Part shown: positions 53,770-64,000 of the stretch, one piece after another
Layout: each line of letters begins with the position of its first letter
How positions within the stretch are numbered: the first letter of the stretch is position 1
From: Rhea pennata
Taxonomy: Eukaryota; Chordata; Aves; Rheiformes; Rheidae
DNA length: 64,000 nucleotides
Direction: 5' to 3'
NCBI RefSeq assembly: GCF_028389875.1
Contig: NC_084702.1
Span: 63,218,553 to 63,282,552 of the forward strand
Program-made: the position numbers and the translations under genes
Notes under the pieces: model-generated
The model's input: the letters and a program-made list of their open reading frames with translations, nothing else
The model's database searches: none
Told to the model about the DNA's origin: nothing

Positions 53770-56700
53770 ATTAAGAAAATCAGAAATAAGAGTTGTTCTT
53801 GGAGCCCCTTGAGCATCCACAGCTGAAAAAGAACAGCAGATATTTAAGGTTATGTGCTACTTTTCTAATCCTCAGTTTAACAGGTCTTCCAAGGAAAACA
53901 ATATAATGCTCCTCAAGGTATTGTGTTAACTGTTGTTGTATTATTACAAAAGGAATTTTGCTGATGATCATTTTGGCTGTTCTTTGATATCAAAGAGTAC
54001 ATTGTTTTGATAGCTTAACAATGTCACAGAACGCTCTGCTTTTGATTGTGCTGACCTAGATAAGGTTAAAGGATCACTGGCACTCTAAGCAGGGATGACA
54101 TTTCATGTCCATTCTGTGCTTTGTAACTCCCTTTAAACTGCTCATTGCATCACCCCTCTTAAACCCCCAAACATATTCTTCAGTCATTTTTCCAAAGCAG
54201 TGCTGAAGTGAAGTATGTAATGGAGTCTAGGTCACAGCTATATACCAGAGGGATCCCTTGTGCTGGACTGGATGAAAACAGTGATGCAATCTATTCTTAA
54301 TTACATGGGATGAAAGTAAAATTATATAAAGTAAACTATAGATAATGTGGGGCATAGATAAATTCTGCCCAAGAAGCCCAGAATGGGCATGTAATGAAGA
54401 AGGCTGAATGCCTTCTGCAGAATGAGGTGTGGAAAGACGCCTAAGCCAACACCAACATTTTGCATGTTTAAGTGGGGCAGTGGCTACAAGAATTTCCTGT
54501 GTAGTAGTTCCTGGCTCAGCCTGGCTCCTGTCTCTGCACTAACAGCTCTATTAATCCAGCACTCAGATTAACACAGAGGTGGCCAAGGGCATTTTTGAAT
54601 AGGAGGATGATAGTCTCTATGCAGAAAATCTGTAGATGGTCAAAAGAGGGACTAGCTTAGTGGTATCAGCAGTGCCAATGCCAGTCCAAAGTCCCTGGGA
54701 AAGACAAGGCTTATACATCATCTTTAGAAACATCAGGATTTCAAGATATCCCTGAGATATCTTGGATGAATGTTTATTTAGGCAATGCTTTAAGGTTATT
54801 CCTGTGTTAATCAAGAAGTTATTTTATGTGAAAGATCAAGATGTATATTTGGAATAAGTGACTAGGCACAATGTACCATGAATATTACCACACTTCTGAA
54901 ACAGTTGATGGAATTACATGGAAAAGGAAGAAAAAAAAAAAAAAGCCTGATTTCTCATATTTCAGTATTATTACCAGTTTGGCCTGACAAGGACAATGTC
55001 CCTTTCTGGAACTACCTGGCACATTTATATATATGAGTGCCCCAGTGACTCACCAGTTAAGCATGGGAAGCTTCTTCATCCATATGTTAGTGAGCACTCT
55101 CCATTTGCTTCAGGGCAAGAGCAGACGAGTTCATTTCACTGATTTTTTCTGTGTCCATGCCCAGTTTATGAGAAGTACCAGATTATTTGACCAATATGAA
55201 ACCTATACCAAAATGGATTAGTAGGAAGTGCTATTTCTAGGCTAGAAAGTTAAAACCCTGTTACAGGATCACAAGGATATCATAAAATCCTTTGTCTGGA
55301 TTTGATAAACAAACAGGGGTAGCGTTAGCCCCAGGACTCACCTGCATCACTGGAGCTCTGCTCTAATGGAGTGCTAAGTGATGGGAGGCATGTCTTGCAC
55401 ATAAACTTTTCATCATTAAAATCCCCACCAGCACTGGAGGTATTAAAACCACAAAGATTTGTTGGATAAACATGTGATTTGTTGTATCGCCTCTCAAAAG
55501 GTATAAAGCCAGAACCATTTAACTGACAACCATCCAGCAAAATGTATAACCCCTTGTAAGGTTTAGCTCGGTTGGTTACAGCGTGGTGCTGCTAATGCCA
55601 AGGTTGTGTGTTTGATCCCCATATGGGCTACGCTGAGGGTTGGATTAGATGATCTCCAGAGGTCCCTTCCAACCTTACCATTCTCTGAAAGGAATCATGG
55701 TGCAGTGACTGTGTGCAAAACAGCAAATATCTGTTCAGTAGCTGTGAGTCTGTACCAAGTGTATTGAGAATATGTGTTAGTGCTTTTGCTATGTTTTTAT
55801 TTACAGATTTAAACTGTCAGGTTGAATCTGTCAGGTAAAGGCCAACAAAACACAGTTTGGATCATTCCAGGCAGTTTGAATCTCTCAGAGCAAAAAAGTT
55901 GGCAGTTTGAAGAGTTCAAGAACTCATTTTCCGCAGTTTACGACCTGCTGTCATGTCTGATTTTCCTCTTCATCTTTGTTACAGGGTACATTACTTTGTG
56001 ATTTGGGACTTTTCTGTGTGTTAGTTAAGAATCAGTGTCCAGGTTCAACAGAAAACTTGAATAGCAAGTTACATTTCCATAGATTGACATAGATTCAACA
56101 GCCTAAATCCTAGGTAGGTTTTTAATTTCCTACTGTAATCAATGGGAAGCTGGGCTTTGAATTCCCTGTTGCTGCTGTAGATATGGAATCACCATACTGA
56201 CATCAAGGAAATGCTTCTGGATTTGCAGAGATGTCCTTGAGCTCATAATCAATTCCTAAATATTGAAATGTGATTTATTAGAAGAGAAAGTGTTGGTAAA
56301 AAGAGTCTAAATACCAATTGAAATTGGTGATCAGACTTTTGTTCATTTCCTTCATTTTCTGCATCATACAGCATTTTTCTTTTTTTTTTCCAGCTGAATG
56401 ATACTGCAAATCTGAATAAATACGTACACCTTTTGCACCTGCCTTTTGACTCTAGCGAAGATATCAAACCTGGCAGGAAGTGCAAGGTGGCTGGCTGAGG
56501 AGTTTCATCTTTGGGAAAATCATCACTATGTCTTCAGGAAACAACAGTTACGCCGTTGAGAGAAAAAGCTGCAAGAGCAAGTACATAAAACACATGAAAA
56601 TACCCAGCAACATGTTATGTGCTTGAGGCAAAAACATATTTTCAAAGAGAGAGGCTTGCCAGGTGAGAGGCAAAGTTATGAAGAGGAGGGGATGTGTTTT

Positions 56701-57519
56701 TAACAACAGTTCCTTTTTCACTAGGAACAAAGCAGCACTAGACACTTCAGAGGCTGACTAGACTCAAGCGCTTTTTAACTACATTTATAAGAGACTTTAT
56801 TGCTGTGAAAAAAGAAGAGTTAAAGCTTTGAGATATTAATCTAGAGTATGGGAATTTGGATCTGGGGTTATTTCACCTAACTTCAGATACTTGTCTTCAG
56901 CTAAGCTGGTCTCCTTAAGCTCTACTTGTAGTTAATGGAGAGAAATTAGAACTTCTGGAGTCTGAATTATCTGATCTTTTCCAGATATCCACATTTGAAT
57001 AGTAGAAAATTGGCTGTGTCCTCAAAAGTGCTGTCTTAATTTTTCCTTTGATGTCTTCTATGCCTAATCCAGAAGGGCCAATTGCTAAAGAAGTAAGAAT
57101 TTATGCGAACAATAAAAATAACCCCTTTGAAATAGAGTTAATATAGTACTATGCTTTTCTACACCACTTGATATGAAAAGATATCTCAGGCAGCCTCTAT
57201 TTACACCTTACCAAATCCTGTGAAGCATCGAACATCAACTGATCCATTTCGCAGGTCGGAACAGATCAGAAACATTTCCAGACGTGTCTATGCATTGTGG
57301 AGGGCACTGCATGACCATCCTGAGAGCAACAAATAAACACTGATAGATGTTCTCTCTGTTTTGTGTTTTAGGGAGACTCAGGTGGGCTGTGGATACAGTG
57401 GGATTGTTTCCTTTGGAAAAGGATGTGGAAAAAGAAAGATACCTGGAATTTATACATGACTGACTGAAAAATGTATTGCCTGGATAAGAGAATTAATTTA
57501 CCTTAACAGAGATCCATGA
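53770..57519 (+). pseudogene. granzyme-like pseudogene (exons 3-5), divergent from GZMA
   Basis: Three exon relics on the + strand have splice sites and spacing like a granzyme. Exon 3 is 53770-53917 (acceptor AAATTGCAG, donor GTATTG), with VVLGA near the start and SKENNIMLLK at the end. Exon 4 is 56394-56662, starting LNDTANLNKYVHLLHLP and continuing IKPGRKCKVAG. Exon 5 is from 57372, with GDSGG then GIVSFGKGC and IPGIYT. Exon 3 keeps the same intron phase as GZMA. The sequence is broken: there are in-frame stops in at least two exons, internal losses, and Asn where the catalytic Asp of exon 3 should be. Exons 1 and 2 were not found. Similarity is split between GZMA and GZMK. Position next to GZMA suggests a GZMK relic, but GZMK is in the same orientation as GZMA in human and this copy is inverted. 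A local duplicate of GZMA is the alternative. Confidence 0.88.
55557..55691 (+). mobile_element. tRNA-Ile-derived SINE with CR1-like tail (TguSINE1 type)
   Basis: GTTTAGCTCGGTTGGTTACA and GCGTGGTGCTGCTAATGCCA resemble tRNA-Ile A-box and anticodon regions. GGTTGTGTGTTTGATCCCC matches the B-box/T-arm. After the tRNA part comes TTGGATTAGATGATCTCCAG and GAGGTCCCTTCCAACCT, a CR1 3' end. This composite is the structure of CR1-mobilised bird SINEs such as TguSINE1 of songbirds. It sits between exons 3 and 4 of the granzyme relic. Confidence 0.88.
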
Positions 57520-59740
57520 GAGAGGCATGACAGTTTTAATGAATACTGTGCTGTGTAGCAAAATTAGATGATGCTGTTCTGGTGAGCTGCCTTCACAAAT
57601 GCCCTCCCAACTCCACACCTTTACAACGGACACCACAGCTTTTTGAGGTCAGTTCTAAATATTTCACTTTTTACAGATAATTTATATTCATTTCTAGTAG
57701 GAAACTGCCATTAGATAGTACAGTTTGTATTGGATTTCACCCTACTTTTTTGTGTGATGGAAAGGGACTGCTCACTTTATTCATTATGCCTGGAATGAGG
57801 CAACATTTCTGATTGTGTATGCACGGAAAAATTAGGTTTCACATTGATGGTGAATGAGATAGTGAATGAATGCTTACTGAATAAGAAAAACTAGAAAAAA
57901 AAAAGATTTAATCGTTCAACCGTTTCATTTTGGCATTTTTCAGATCCAAATATTTCAATTTACATCACAAAGTGTTTAATTTTACTAAAATCATTTAAGA
58001 TAAACAATAAGCAGATAAACACTTTTCCAATTAATTTTCTGTAAAATATGAGAAAAAAAATTATCTTTTACTTAAAGATTATCTTCCCTGATTTTTAGTT
58101 ACATAATCATCAGCAAAATCATCTCTCCTCACAGTTTGATTCATGATGCGACCCTTCCAATGTGCATCTGTTGAAAAAGCATAAATACTAATTGTTATGA
58201 AAGTAATTATGCTTCTCTAATACAGTGCTTATCTAACATATATCAAAACAAATGAGTATTTTACTATTGATTTCAGTGGGCTTTGGGTCAGACTTCTAAT
58301 AACAGAGGAGCCTGCTGTGTTTCTGAATAAGCCTGTAGTTAGCTGGGTGTGTTCTCGTCATCTTCAGGATTTTCCATTTGTCTTTGTTTGCCAGCAGTTT
58401 AGAAGTGACTATCTGCAGGGTTTCTGTGGTCCTTTGGTTATTGTATTAATGTGTTGAATACTGTAAAGTCTGGGAAGTCACAGATGCATGACTTACTTTG
58501 GCAATAAACTAGGTAATTCTAACACGTCATTGTGCTGGCCTTGATTACTGATCAGCAGCCAGCTTACTGATCTGAGAACTGCAATTTTGCTCATAAAGGT
58601 GTACAGAGAAAGGAGCAAATGGAAATCACAGAGGTGGGTTGGTAATTTGTCATCGTATAATCAAACCTGGCTATGTAGGTTACGGAGAGCTTTATCAAAT
58701 TCTCATTGAAGGTCATGGAGAGATCTTAAAAGATACCAATGAGAATTGGCTGGGACATAGACAGAAGTTGGAAAAAACACACAGACTATATTTGCAAGTG
58801 CAAAGTATAATATACTGTTATTAACAATTTTCAACTAGAGATTTCAAAGGATGTTGCAAACAAAAATTAGTCTCTTTTACCTTTGTAAGGTAAATGACAA
58901 CAGGGATATCTTTCTTACTAGCCTACCATGGGGGTGGGACACTATTTTTTGTGTAGGAGCATAATCTCTAATAATTTAAGACGGAAAGTGAAGAATATGG
59001 GGTAGGTTGTATAAAGAACGTAGACACTTTGGCATTACAGTGCCTATCATTTTGACAGTCTAGGAGTGGAAGCGAGGGGTTTCTGCTGGGCAGTGGATGT
59101 GCTTGTACAGATTGCAAAAAGAGCTGGGCACTTTAGTGAAGGATGTGAACGCCAGCTGTGCTAAATGTGGAGCTCCCTAGACTCCAATGGGGACTGCTGA
59201 TCAGTGGGCTGTGCGTGAAATTCTGCCCTTCCTGACGAAATGGGCACCTGAAGAGTTCGAGGAGTGGTCTCCATCCATTTTAGACAAGCAGTCCAGAGCC
59301 CTCTCGTGAGTGGAGGGTGCCAGGAACATGAATAGCTGAACACAGCCCACTTTTCTCTTGGAGTAGCGGTGGAGGTGCCCACTAGCTGCTTGGAACAGCC
59401 ATCCTGAGTGGGGACACCTCGATGGACTCAACTCCAGATCTCTGGTGGGACAGAATGAAGCATCAACCTATGCACTAGCAGAAGTCAGGGACTTCTGCTT
59501 AATGCTGTGCCATTTTCTACCAAAGAATATGATAATCAGAGGGGGAAATTACAAGAGAAAGGAAGATGTGTATGGCATTTAGGTCCCTGAGGCAACAGCT
59601 CAACAGGGCGTTTTAGTTTACCCTTTTTAATTTGTACCATCTCAATTCTTCATATCCTTTCTTGGGTCTCATACAATATATGTTGTAGTCTGCAAGAGGA
59701 ATTTAGATACTCAGAAAATAATTCACTGAAAAGAGGTTTG
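57520..59740. other. intergenic, no gene supported
   Basis: The + strand open frame 58639-58824 and - strand frames 59161-59431 have no recognisable family or paired splice signals. One exon-like segment on the - strand (58079-58167) has a good acceptor, but its protein is not recognised. Confidence 0.5.
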
Positions 59741-59744
59741 ATCA

Positions 59745-59995
59745 CAAGTGGTAACAAGAGAAATTCCATATAGCTAAAAGGAAAATGTTTTTCACAGTGA
59801 AGATAGTTATGCCCTCAGACTTCATGATCAAGTGTAATAGTGTGTTGTGTGGAATCTTCATCCTTGGAGATACTCAGAACTCAACTGGACAAACTGAACA
59901 GCCTGATCTTACTTTGAAGTTAGACTTGCTTTGAGCAGATGGATGACTGCCAGAGATCCCTGCCAACTTAAATTATTCTGCCATTCTGTAAAACT
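59745..59995 (+). mobile_element. old CR1 3'-end fragment
   Basis: TTTTTCACAGTGAAGATAGT, then GGAGATACTCAGAACTCAAC and a tail CAGAGATCCCTGCCAACTTA followed by ATTCTGCCATTCTG run parallel to the CR1 3' part seen at 37570-37764, but with much more divergence. An older insertion than copies 1 and 2. Confidence 0.85.
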
Positions 59996-59999
59996 TTTG

Positions 60000-62900
60000 T
60001 CAGGGCACTTACCATTTCCACTTCCATAAAAATGCTATGATTCTGCTATTGCTCTGAGTATAATCAGCTTTGAATATTTTAGTTTCATCTTATACTTGGA
60101 ATACAGCAAGGCAGTTCTTAAAAGCACCACATCAGAGAAAATATTTCCTGATGTGTAATTCACAGCTGTAGCCTCTTGGAGATTTTATATGTATATACTC
60201 TCCATTTCTAGTAATCCTTGGTGTTCAGGAATCATGGCTCAGTTAAAGCCAGATATAAAATGTCTCTTAGGATCTTTGAAATTCTTCTAATTTAAACAGA
60301 TTGAGAGCAATGCAACAGGTTTTATTTTGGCTAGAGTTTTTATTCTAGCAAACTGACAAAGCTGTTCCAACTTGTTCCTTTGCTTTCTCATCTTGCACCT
60401 CCTAAGCTCATGAAAGTGCTCTTCAGCATGCATTGTGTCTCCTAATTTCACGATCAGCTTTGAGCGGATACCACACAACCAAAATTAAAAACAGGTAAAG
60501 GCATAAGTAGTGGGTGATACATGAGAAATGGTGTGGAGGCAAGCTGGGAGTTTGCTAGGCTTTTTGGAGGGGCAGATGTTCACATCACAGGGAGGGCTGT
60601 TCCACATCTTCTGGCCACTTAGCTAGTGGTAATGAAAGGAGAATTTCATTCCCACAACATATAGTTGTGGATTTTCAGCTTTCAGGGGCACACGCTCTGC
60701 AGAGAGACATGTTCTCACTGCAGTCTGCTGCATTTGGACAGCGTTTCATCCAGCTGAGTGGTTGTTTCACTGAAGATTAATCTGAGAGTCATGAACTCTC
60801 GTTGCTTTCATGTTCAGTGTAATAAGGTTTGTTAATCTGCTAATCACAGCTCTGGTTTCTGGTAACAAGAGACTTTTCACAGCCCATAACCCAGTAACAC
60901 TGGTGTTATAACAACAATATATATATAACCAACAGGTTAGTTCTAGTTTAGATATTATGTTGGGATTTCAGTGTGTGTTATCTCCTGTAATGTTGTCACT
61001 TTTCTGCTACCTTTCCTTCTTCTATGGGGGATGTAGCAGCAGAAGGCCTTAACTGCTAGGGCCCTGCAGGTACCCCCAGCTCTTTTTGTCCCTGTCCCCC
61101 CCTGGGACCTGTCCCCCTGCTCAGCCCCAGGCTCCGTTTCAGCCCAGCCCTGGGCCATCAGTCCCTGCTTCGCGACACGGCAGCAGTGCTGGCTTCAGTC
61201 CCACCACGGCCCTGCCTCCACCCAGCCGTGGCAAAATATACGGCAAAACTATACAAAGCTCTGAGACAGTGGAGGGAAGCCAGCAAGAGCAGAGACCATG
61301 CTTAAAAAGACATTGGAAAGGGTAATAGTCGCAGAGAGACTTCTTGCAAACTATTTTGTTCTGGCTTTGCTCACAGGGCACACAGTCAGGAACATCATGA
61401 TCTGAGAAATCTTTTAAAGTGGCTGCTGTGAGAATACATAGGATAATTCAATATAGCATTGAAGGATGACTACACTGCAAGGGATATTGTTACACAGTAC
61501 TCTATAGCATACTTTGGCTACCGACTTGATTCTGGCATTTTGGGGCCAAAGTAGGGCTACGTGTGGGTCAAGCTGTTGCGACCTGCCTTCGAGGGCCACC
61601 TCTCCATAGCTTTGGCAATTTGCTTTCCCTGTGGGTTGCTGTGTGAGGGGCTCAGGGCTGGTAGTACGTGCACGCCTGTGTCTTATATGCATATCCACTC
61701 ACACACAGCTGCATATGCAAAATACCAGACCTCATCTTGTTCGTAATAAGCAAGTTGCTCTTGTAACACAGAGAAATGCCAGTACGCTCTGACTGCATGT
61801 CAGTGCCTGGATATTTGGCTAACAGGCCAAAGGCTAAATGTTCACCTCCAGCAGTACCTGCGTCCAATAGCTCTGCAGCTGCACCTTCACCAGCATCCTT
61901 CAGTTCTTGACACTGAATATATAAGAATTTGGTAGGCAGTAAACCCAGCCAAAAGAACCCAAGATGATAGTAACTTGTGATTATAACTCAGATCACAGTG
62001 TCTCGAGAGGGAGCTTGTCCGTCAGCCCCTCTGTGTGACAAGCATGACAAATGCAGCCTGGGCCAGGTAGCAGGGTAATTTTGTGCCTGGGCTATGCCCT
62101 TGCTGACCAGGCCTGGAAAAATCCCTGCAATTCTATATTTTCTTAACAACCACAAAGGTACATGTGGATGGATGACTGGCTATGCAATAGAGGGTATGCA
62201 AAGTGCCAGGAAAGGGTTAGTGTTGGCTGAATGAGGCGACCAGTAATGTCACTTGCTGTTGCATGCCTGACCAGTCCTCAGAACTGAGGTGGAAACAGCA
62301 AAGCCATAGCAAGTAACTCCAGGTACCTAACAGCTGTATGATAACAGACACCCACAGAGCCTGATAACATATGGCTGGGAAAGCACTCTCCTTATAAAAC
62401 CGAGAGGAGCTTGTATGCAGCACCTTGCAGTGGGACTCACTCCAGATTTTGGTTTCCAGCAGCACGGCACTCGTGATCCCAAGTGCACTTCTGTGCGAGA
62501 AGCCTCATCTCATCTCTTTTAACATGTCAGACCTCAGCACTGATCTCCAGGTGCCTGTGAGGTGTCCCCTCTTCACATTACTTCCCAATTTCCAATTTCC
62601 AAATACTGGCTTCCCAGATCAGACTAGCTTCCCTCTGCTGTCTGTCTTTACCTTTACTAGGAATTTCTCAGTGGATTAAAGGAGTCCTGTCCCTGGGAGA
62701 CTGCTGACCATTGCCAGTGCCAGGCTCCCAACCACACTGGTGTTTTGCAGCCTAGTCTCTGCTGAGTTTACCCCTTCGTCCTACGTTTGTGGCTATTTCT
62801 GGATTTGCTGAGGTTTTCCAGGTAAGTGAGATCTCTTACGGAGTACGTGCAGAGGAGCCTGCCATGCCCGTCACACAGTGACATCTGAGTGTAGAGGGCA

Positions 62901-64000
62901 GCCCTAAGGCCAACCAGGACGTGCAGGGACACAGCATATGGCTCTGCCATAGGGTGTGTGGCCTGGTGCGGAGATACGGCACGGAGAGATGGCCGCTGGC
63001 GCTCCATCCGACAGAGGGGGCTGGCAGCTCGCCTTCGTGCCCTGTGCAGGGCGCAGAGGCCAGTTAGCTTTAGTCCTTAGAGCACGTCCTGCAACCGTGC
63101 CTTTGTGCAGTTTGTTGTCTGGGCAGTAGTGACTGATGTTTTGTATTTGTTTTGGCTGTACGTCTAATGCACTGCATATTCAATGTGGGAATCCTTTTTT
63201 TAAAAAAACCTGCTAGTTCTCGGTACAGAGGGTGGTATTATCTATTGTCGACAAATGTTGTGATGTTGTTTCCTGAAAGAGCAGTGGTATGTTTGGAGCA
63301 GGGATTGCCTCCACAGCTCCTAGTCAAAGTCTTTGTTTATCTTCCGGCTACAGCGGCACCCGCCTGCCTAGCAATCTGCAACAGTAACCTTCCTTTTGGG
63401 CAAGGTAGTCTGGCATCAGGAAGAAACATTTAGAGAACAACATTTCAAGCAAACACAGCCATTAGATTTTCAAGATAATTTTCTTGGATACTTGCCAAGG
63501 AGGATTAAAGATAAACTCAGTGGACTCTTTCAAAGTCTGAATAGATCAATTCACCCTCATCTGAGAAACTACAGCAAGTAATTTTAACGTGTCTGATATA
63601 TTTTTTTAATCCTGATTCACCAGTTTCAAAAGTTTATCTTCATCTCATTAATTATCTGGCAGGTGGTTCAGATACCTCCATTCCACTATAGGTATAACCT
63701 CACAATCATATGATTAAGTTATTTTTTTGATAGAATAATAATCAGTCAATTCATTGGATTAATTGGATTGATTAGTAATCAATTTTTAGCAAACTTCAAG
63801 CAGGTTAAATTTAGGTGTAATTAAATCAAACATGACAGTTTGCTTCAAAGCCTGTGAAATCATGTGTGAAATGTTAATTCAGTCAGTCACCAATTTTACC
63901 AAATATAATTGAGTCTAAAAGCTGTACCAATACCCACATCCTCGTCACGACAAAAAGCAAACCACATTAGAAAGATGAGCAAAAGAGCCGTTATGTTAAA
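60000..64000. other. 3' flank, no gene supported
   Basis: By synteny ESM1 would lie beyond the granzymes, but no ESM1 cysteine-rich exon is visible. GC content rises at 61.0-61.25 kb and 62.6-63.1 kb. A TATAAAA at about 62393-62399 in + orientation, followed by an unremarkable sequence, could be a promoter or part of a decayed repeat; neither is established. Confidence 0.5.

Noticed and set aside
53780-53971. - strand open frame with an apparent acceptor TTTTTCAG, possible terminal exon
   Set aside because: It is the mirror of granzyme relic exon 3 on the + strand, which has clear family similarity and matching phase.
55033-55221. Signal-peptide-like frame MGSFFIHMLVSTLHLLQG, considered as exon 1 of the granzyme relic
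   Set aside because: It lies downstream of relic exon 3 on the same strand, so it cannot be its exon 1 without rearrangement; the resemblance to GZMA exon 1 is weak after the first five residues.
55342-55555. - strand open segment with a GTGAGT donor, including FERRYNKSHVYP
   Set aside because: Its only plausible downstream partner was the antisense of granzyme exon 3, its upstream side runs into a SINE, and no family is recognisable; likely chance.
55557-55640. tRNA-Ile gene
   Set aside because: The anticodon region and acceptor stem are degraded and a CR1-like tail follows directly, so this is a SINE head and not a working tRNA gene.
60287-60478. - strand frame with KLGDTMHAEEHFHELRRCKM, considered as a tetratricopeptide-type exon
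   Set aside because: No splice acceptor upstream in the right phase, no neighbouring exon, and no family match I could defend.
62217-62480. TATAAAA near 62393-62399 as a promoter of a downstream gene or an LTR
   Set aside because: No coding exon follows, and no matching terminal repeat was found; evidence is too thin for a call.

Overview
The window looks like bird genomic DNA. Signs of this are a low repeat load, CR1 LINE fragments (one ending in the ATTCTGTG-type CR1 tail), a tRNA-Ile-derived SINE with a CR1-like tail (the TguSINE1 type known from songbirds), and vertebrate genes with short introns. The gene set and order match the human 5q11.2 block CDC20B / GPX8 / miR-449 / GZMA. From memory, the bird equivalent is on chromosome Z. 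The species cannot be fixed from this sequence; a passerine is my best guess, resting mainly on the SINE.

Layout. 1-3.8 kb: 5' flank with no gene seen. 3.8-4.8 kb: CpG-island promoter with CCAAT and E2F-like motifs and two small tandem repeats. 5.16-40.28 kb: CDC20B on the + strand, a WD40 protein of the CDC20/FZR1 family; I placed 12 coding exons with a continuous reading frame. The first large CDC20B intron (5.23-18.90 kb) holds three miR-449/34-family hairpins in sense (6.05, 7.17 and 8.11 kb) and the whole three-exon GPX8 gene in antisense (11.05-14.96 kb). Other CDC20B introns carry two long CR1 copies (16.6 and 36.8 kb), a short reversed CR1 (22.1 kb) and an ancient MIR-like SINE (23.0 kb). 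The last intron uses a GC-AG donor.

40.3-43.2 kb: intergenic. 43.25-47.94 kb: intact five-exon granzyme A gene on the - strand. 48-53.7 kb: intergenic, with a second MIR-like SINE. 53.77-57.52 kb: a broken granzyme-like gene on the + strand, divergent from GZMA, of which exons 3, 4 and 5 are recognisable. 57.5-64 kb: no gene supported; an old CR1 fragment and one exon-like segment on the - strand.

How the parts relate. CDC20B and its intronic miR-449 cluster form a known multiciliated-cell unit (host transcript plus microRNAs against Notch/CP110-type targets). GPX8 is an ER-membrane peroxidase sharing the intron but transcribed the other way. GZMA is a cytotoxic-lymphocyte tryptase and is functionally unrelated; it is a neighbour by conserved synteny. 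Nothing here looks like a wholly new system. The most notable signals are a 586-bp tract with only six differences shared by two CR1 copies 20 kb apart (probable ectopic gene conversion), the GC-AG intron, the divergent granzyme relic, and a miR-449 hairpin whose 5p arm begins like miR-34c.
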